NCBI GenBank assembly: GCA_036345935.2
Contig: JADWOT020000001.1
Location: forward strand, 9,438,836 to 9,502,835
Source: Taenia hydatigena
Taxonomy: Eukaryota; Platyhelminthes; Cestoda; Cyclophyllidea; Taeniidae
Direction: 5' to 3'
DNA: 64,000 bases
The notes under the pieces were generated by a model. That model was not told the DNA's origin. It worked only from the letters and a program-made list of their open reading frames with translations, and searched no databases. The position numbers were made by a program, and so were the translations under genes. Below are positions 58,661 to 64,000 of the stretch, in pieces; within the stretch, counting starts at the first letter, position 1, and each line of letters opens with the position of its first letter.

Positions 58661-61600
58661 AAGACCAGTGCGAAGGGATGTAATATGATGGGATAGACTT
58701 GACTGTACGAACTAGCACAAATATGCGGAGAGGAGTATAGAAGAATAAAGAGTAGTAGGGAAGACTAAAGTAAGGTGCGGCTGGTTGAAACGCAACAAAG
58801 CGGGTTGGCGATCCCGAGCGTTCCACTTCTGTCACCGACCTGTATGTACTAACCCAGACTCAGGCAGCACAACCCTAGTGGGGTGCCAAACCCACGAACT
58901 TGTGCGCAAGGCTATCGCTGACGCTCACTTCTCTCTACTAATTATCATTCAACTCACAACTTTCCTTGCGAACTGCATACTCTGTTGCTTCTCTTTTCTT
59001 TTTTACTGTCTTAGCCACTGCCCAAACTCACGAACCACTTCAGCTTTTTTGACATTTGTCTGGTGTTACCCTAAAATTCTACGCATAAATCATTTCTTTT
59101 TTACTTATCCAGCCAAATTCATAAGGCGCTCCTGTTTTATTAAAAATGCAGTCTTTCTTTTGTATCAGAAATGTTTGAGGAGTTTTAGCACTACATGCAA
59201 CATCCAGTTTAAAATCAGGTCTTGTTTGATCATGAACAGTGAGTCCTTATTCTCAAAATAGTAAAGCTGTGCCAATAACGACCAGTTAACTTTTTGAGTC
59301 ACACCAGTTCTCTCGCTGATGACGTTTATTACAGTACTGCACTTTGTTGGGAAATTGGTTAGACATGCACCGTCTGAATTACCTTTGATATTACTATGAA
59401 CACTTTCCTTATTTCCAAATGTGTCATTAAGAAAGCAAGTGGTTTTTTAATATGCCTGTACCCTATGAGTGGGTTCTGGTCTCATTTGTTGCTGCAGTGC
59501 ATGAAATGCCAATTTGGAGTAGGCGGTTCTTACGCTCTTCTGCTTCACCGTTCGCTGCCTCTATGCCCTGCTGAATTGTATAACAACCTACCTGTAGGAG
59601 AATAGTGCAGGTTTAACAATATCAGATTTGCGTCAAAGCAAACGTACCACTTGCAACTGAAAAGTGGCGGAACTAATCACTGCTTTACTAGGAGGTCTAC
59701 ATGGTCTATACGGAGGATGGAAACACGTCATTGCCGAGTCAAGGCAAACCCTTTTTGGAAACAAAGATAAAACCAGATGTCACCTATCAAATGCTGGTAC
59801 CACTGAGTTGGGAAAGTATTTGGCTGTGAGAGAGGCAACGAGCGATTCTGTCAACGAGGGTTGTGAGATTTTGTTCGGTTAACTGCAATATTGTGATAAG
59901 GCGAGTCCAATGCTCCTTTTTGCTGTGGATCCGAAAACAGACATAATAAGCGGCCTTCATTTTTCAACGTGTCATTCAGATAAATACGCAGGGTTTAAAA
60001 TAGAAACAAAATATTGCTAGAATTCGTGGAGTTAACTTTCCACTTAATGGCTGTTGCTACGATATTGGAGACAGAAGAGGAAGAGGCAGCTGCACTCCCT
60101 AAAATGCACGCAAATGCTCCCAATTTCACGACAGTAGGACAAATGTTCCATTCCCAAAGCTCTGCTTAAACAAGCGCATAATAGCAAATCACAACTTATG
60201 TACTCACTTACTGCATCAAAATACATCGGAAATACTTCCAAATTTAGAGTCACCTGAACTAGTCGCAGTGCATGACATCTAAATGCACTTACCAGCCTGA
60301 TTCGCTTCAAAGTGGCACCATAGCCAATGATGTTATCTAAAGTGAAGGAAGAAGACGAAACAATCAGAGATTACAAGCAACGATTTAACTACGAGTAGTT
60401 TGTCTCTTGTTTGCATCGAAGTGGGCTGCATTCAATCATCAACATTCGCTTTGTTGAGGAGCCGCACACACGAGGGATGATTTGGCTTCGAATTCATTGG
60501 CGCATGAGAGGAAATGATGAATTCTACTCTTTCAAAGCGAACCTGGCTAATTTGGTCAAATTACTTGCGCCATGAACCCAAGACCAATTAACAGTTCCGC
60601 CTTGAAAGAAGCTGGCTAGGATAATCAGAGAACGCAGCATCAGGAACCTTAAAGAAGGGCGTTTGTGACACGAGTGATGTAGTCATTGGTTTGCAACTGC
60701 AGGAGTTAGGCAGATGGAATCCATATGCTGACCGTGAATTAACGAAAGACGAATAAAAGGCTGCACAATTCATTAGCTTGTTCGGCGACTCTTTTGCTTT
60801 ATTTGCTAGCAGAAGTGCTTGCAGTATAAGTTGGCTCTCACAGTCACATCGCTCATTACGTCACCAACACCGATATACTTGTTGCTTATGCGATATGCAC
60901 CCAAAAGATACAATACACTTCATCTCCATTCGCCCATGCCTGCCTGGATTTCAAAGCGCTACCAACAAGACTCACACTTGAGAATTCCCTGTCAAACACG
61001 ATCTGCACGATGCAACTGGTGAGTACAGGTGCGAAGCTGTATTTGGCTAGTCGAACTGAGGCGAGTTCCAACAAATCAATGGCGGTCTAAGCTATCTGTC
61101 TCTTTGTTATGCAGATGTTCCTAAGAAAATTTGCAGCATTTATTTGACAAAGAGGTATTCACATAATATGACGTGATTTTAAGGCGCGAGTAGTGATCAT
61201 TAAATAAGATTGATTCCATGGGTGTTAGTTCAATACATTTTAGTATTATTGATCATTTGGGCGAAAATTCCATTTATGCACCACCATATTTAAGTGTCTG
61301 ACACTCGGATGATGAAATTATGGAAAGAAAGTACAAACTGGCGCTCAATCGGTTTTTGGATGTTTTGGTTCCTGTCTTCGACTCTTCCTCCTCCTCTTGC
61401 TATGGCTCCAAGACATGCACCATCCAGCATCGTGATGACAGTTGTTTGTCCAAATAATCGCTGCAATTTTGACAGCCATTCAATCTGAATTCGATGCCAC
61501 ATCCACGTAGGCTAGCAATTCAGCTATGGATGAAGTGTGAGGGGGACCGAAAAGTTGTACGAATGGCTGGTAATTATAAGTTATCAACCATGGCGTTAGT

Positions 61601-62184
61601 TGTCCAAAGGACTGCTTGAGTTGCCATGTCTCACTGGCCGCCACTTATACCCGATGCGACCTCTTAAGGCCGTCGTATCAGCGTCAGAGTAATGGTCACT
61701 TCTCTTGTAGACATGAGCAATCATTGACCCTGTGCCAGGCCTCTTTGATCACTCTAGCTGATGCTTTTCGGAAAGTAGGCAAATTTAAGATACTTTATGT
61801 TAGCTTAGTGGAGCACTTGACTTTTGTAGTTGGAATGAACTCCCTAGCTTCCCACTAAGCAATATTGTCTTGATGTGAGAGTCACGCGATTGTGGCAGTA
61901 CAGTCTCATAGAAATGCAGTGGTCTTAGGCAAAGGGATGGGCTTGTAATAGTCTGGTAAAGGTGGGTCTTACTGACACAGGCTGGATTACTCTTGAGCTC
62001 CTAAGTAGAGTAACTGAAGAGAGACCGTATAATTGGGAATCTGGGTGCTCTGACGTAGGCGTGTGTACAATTTACGAACTTCCACACTTGCAGAATATAC
62101 TAAGCAGATACTGTTATCGTATTCAATATCATTTCACATGGTAAATCATTGCAAGCTGAGCTTCAAGTTTGCTTGTTTCACTAA
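58661..62184. other. Right-arm interval without a supported gene
   Basis: A 158-codon + frame (58785-59261) becomes AT-rich and hydrophobic, and I treat it as chance. A frame at 59664-59882 (AELITALLGGLHGLYGGW) is coding-like but begins without ATG and has no partner. I could not align this interval to the left arm. Confidence 0.35.
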
Positions 62185-64000
62185 TGTGACCGATTACGAC
62201 TGTTGGTCATTAGTGGTAAAGCTCACCAGACTTCAACTGATATTCTCTCATTTGAGCAGCATTTAAAGAGCACAAGGTTAGTCAACGCAGGGTGAAATCG
62301 GTGATGTCCAATACCAGAACCTGCAGCAGGAGGAAATCAATCGGCAAGAAAGTGGCATGTGACGCTGAAGCGCCAGCACACACAGAGGATCATGCGATGT
62401 TAAATCCCTAAACCAGTTTGAGTTAGGCGGCGGCTGCAAGACGATGCACTGCAGTAATACTGTGAATCACCAGCGTCTACTTCGGTGTGGCTAGTAACGT
62501 TGTCACCACTTTGGCCTACGAGAACGTCTCCATACACAGAACGGTGCCAAGCCGATATATTACAACCCTCCATGCATCAACCACAAAATACTTTCCATTT
62601 CGTTCTGAATTAGCAAACCCAATGAATAAGAGTGGAGGTCTTTTCAAGTATAATTAAATAGCACCCATTTTAGGCTATTCAACACTCCACAGCATGACGC
62701 CGTAGACTGGCACATCGCAGGTACACTTAGGCGCGTTGAGTTCTTCTCCTACTCCACACGGCTTTGAGACAGGCCCAGTGTACCATCTCCACAAAATTGA
62801 TCATCGAATTGTTTTACCGCCTGGTACACCAAATGCGCCAGTTTTGAGGTAGCCTGAAGAAAGGACGAAAGCGGAAACCGCCTCAGAGCTCAAACGTCCT
62901 CTCCGTGCAGTCCAAATTCAAATAGGGATTTGACATTTTCCACATCGTGTTAGTCAACGCAAATGTTTGCCTAGGTATAAGGGTATCACCTAGCGTGTTT
63001 AGGTGTTCACACTCCAGACGTTAGAAACCCAGATAATTAAGATATACAATGACACAGTCAATCGCTCAGTTGCATCCTTTGCCCCACTGCTCCAACTCCT
63101 TTCCACCACTCACACGTGTCCAGTAGAGTAACATCTGCTGTCCCCAGAAACCGATACCACTGGTCCGAATAGTCTGGAATATCTGACGACACATCCAAGC
63201 AGAGGCGAGCGGGGGAAAAAGAATGTAACAATGACAAATCACATTTGTATCGTGTCATTTTGAATGGCGGCAGTCTTGTGCAACGACACGGCGTGGTGAT
63301 CACACAGCTTATGGGCCCTCGTATATAAGCAGGGAGCACTTGCGACGGCAGCCGACAAAGGAACCTTCTTTCTTGGTCGTAATGCGCTGTTGCATTAGCC
63401 AAGATACTGCAGTGGAATCAATTTCCTTGAGCAAAAAGCATAAGGCAGAAGTACTCATCCACCCATCTTATGTAATTCAGGCTACATTTGTTCTTAGTCT
63501 CATTAAATCGGAGAAGTCGTGTTCGTCTGTGTATTAGCTGACCCTCCTAATAATAGTGCTTCTACTGAAAAATTTCAGTGCCATTTGCAGAGAAAATGGC
63601 TACCAAAAGGATATGGTAGAACCTTGCAACGGACGCAGATTCAATAAGACCTACCTGAGACATATTATTACGTAAAATCTGAAAACACCTGCTTAAATGA
63701 AGCCTCGCTTAGGTGACAAGGGATCACTATCCATGTGTGATCACTTCTTTTGTCCAGCCAATCCAGTCGAGATTCTCGAGTGCTGCTTCAAAGTGTTTGA
63801 AAGGACGTGCAGAGGTCCTGGCAGCACCACATCAGCAAATAATTTTAACGGTCCCATTACGTTGCATAATTTTATGCGACACCACAAATGATAAGCCTAT
63901 CGGAATTGGGAATGCTGAGATTGAAGCACGATTAAATTGAAACAGAGCAGCATCCTATGACATGCGATTCATAGGATCGGGGTGAAGAAGGCGTTATTAA
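62185..64000 (-). repeat. Right arm, outer block of large inverted duplication
   Basis: The reverse complement aligns with 4104-5965, and homology continues to the last base of the window. It carries the broken copy of the 248-codon ORF and, on +, a 64-codon frame (63697-63891, starting MKPRLGDKGSL) whose left-arm counterpart is interrupted. Confidence 0.85.
62727..63471 (-). pseudogene. Broken copy of the 248-aa ORF
   Basis: This is homologous to 4656-5402 over its full length. Lesions visible against the left copy are: start ATG replaced by ATA (63469-63471), an in-frame TGA at 63418-63420, and a 2-base deletion near 63058-63061 that creates a stop directly after GQRMQLSD. The part between the TGA and the deletion is still open and highly similar (YDQERRFLCRLPSQVLPAY, GPISCVITTPCRC, LCLDVSSDIPDYSDQW). 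Beyond the deletion, homology continues at DNA level to the matching TAA at 62727-62729. Confidence 0.75.

Noticed and set aside
58785..59261. 158-codon plus-strand frame
   Set aside because: It has no ATG start, drifts into AT-rich hydrophobic sequence and has no recognisable motif.
1..64000. CRISPR array, prokaryotic operon or telomeric repeat array
   Set aside because: No regularly spaced direct repeats, no prokaryotic gene organisation and no TTAGGG-type tandem array were seen.

Overview
The window is eukaryotic, animal nuclear DNA. Three families are recognisable with confidence: spermidine synthase (a spliced gene on +), core histones H2B and H2A (intronless, on +) and cytosolic-type HSP70 (a broken fragment on -). 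Introns range from 72 bases to about 1.4 kb, the histones carry TATA and CCAAT boxes plus 3' stem-loops, and the DNA is gene-sparse with many duplicated, decaying gene pieces. With the HSP70 fragment and the Cys-rich FN3 exons, I favour a parasitic flatworm, probably a cestode. That assignment is inference, because no species-diagnostic sequence is present.

Layout. Positions 4104-9400 and 54140-64000 are two arms of an old, incomplete inverted duplication, and the right arm runs off the window. The outer blocks (4104-5965 and 62185-64000) carry an unrecognised 248-codon ORF, intact on the left and broken on the right. The inner blocks (7640-9400 and 54140-55830) carry a shared C-terminal coding exon that is open in both copies. 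The right arm also holds other unrecognised coding-looking segments on - (55.6-57.7 kb), part of which has a third, inverted copy at 41.3-41.7 kb. The inner edge of the right arm abuts the HSP70 fragment (53019-54128) within about 20 bases.

Between the arms: a direct duplication (11.4-12.0 and 14.9-15.7 kb); a complete six-exon spermidine synthase gene (19297-24395); a tandem array of decayed fibronectin-type-III-like exons (27.7-31.1 kb), followed by an FN3-like half domain and a well-formed transmembrane exon (31.4-31.8 kb); an intact H2B gene (35281-35649); and an H2A copy (37003-37389) that keeps its promoter boxes and a textbook 3' stem-loop but has ATT where the start ATG should be, with changes at near-invariant residues. 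Another FN3-like half domain lies at 51.4 kb.

The likely working genes are spermidine synthase and H2B. H2A, HSP70, the FN3 exons and the right copy of the 248-codon ORF look like relics. The unrecognised duplicated gene family in the arms is the best candidate for something undescribed. I found no tRNA, rRNA, CRISPR array, prokaryotic operon or telomeric repeat array.
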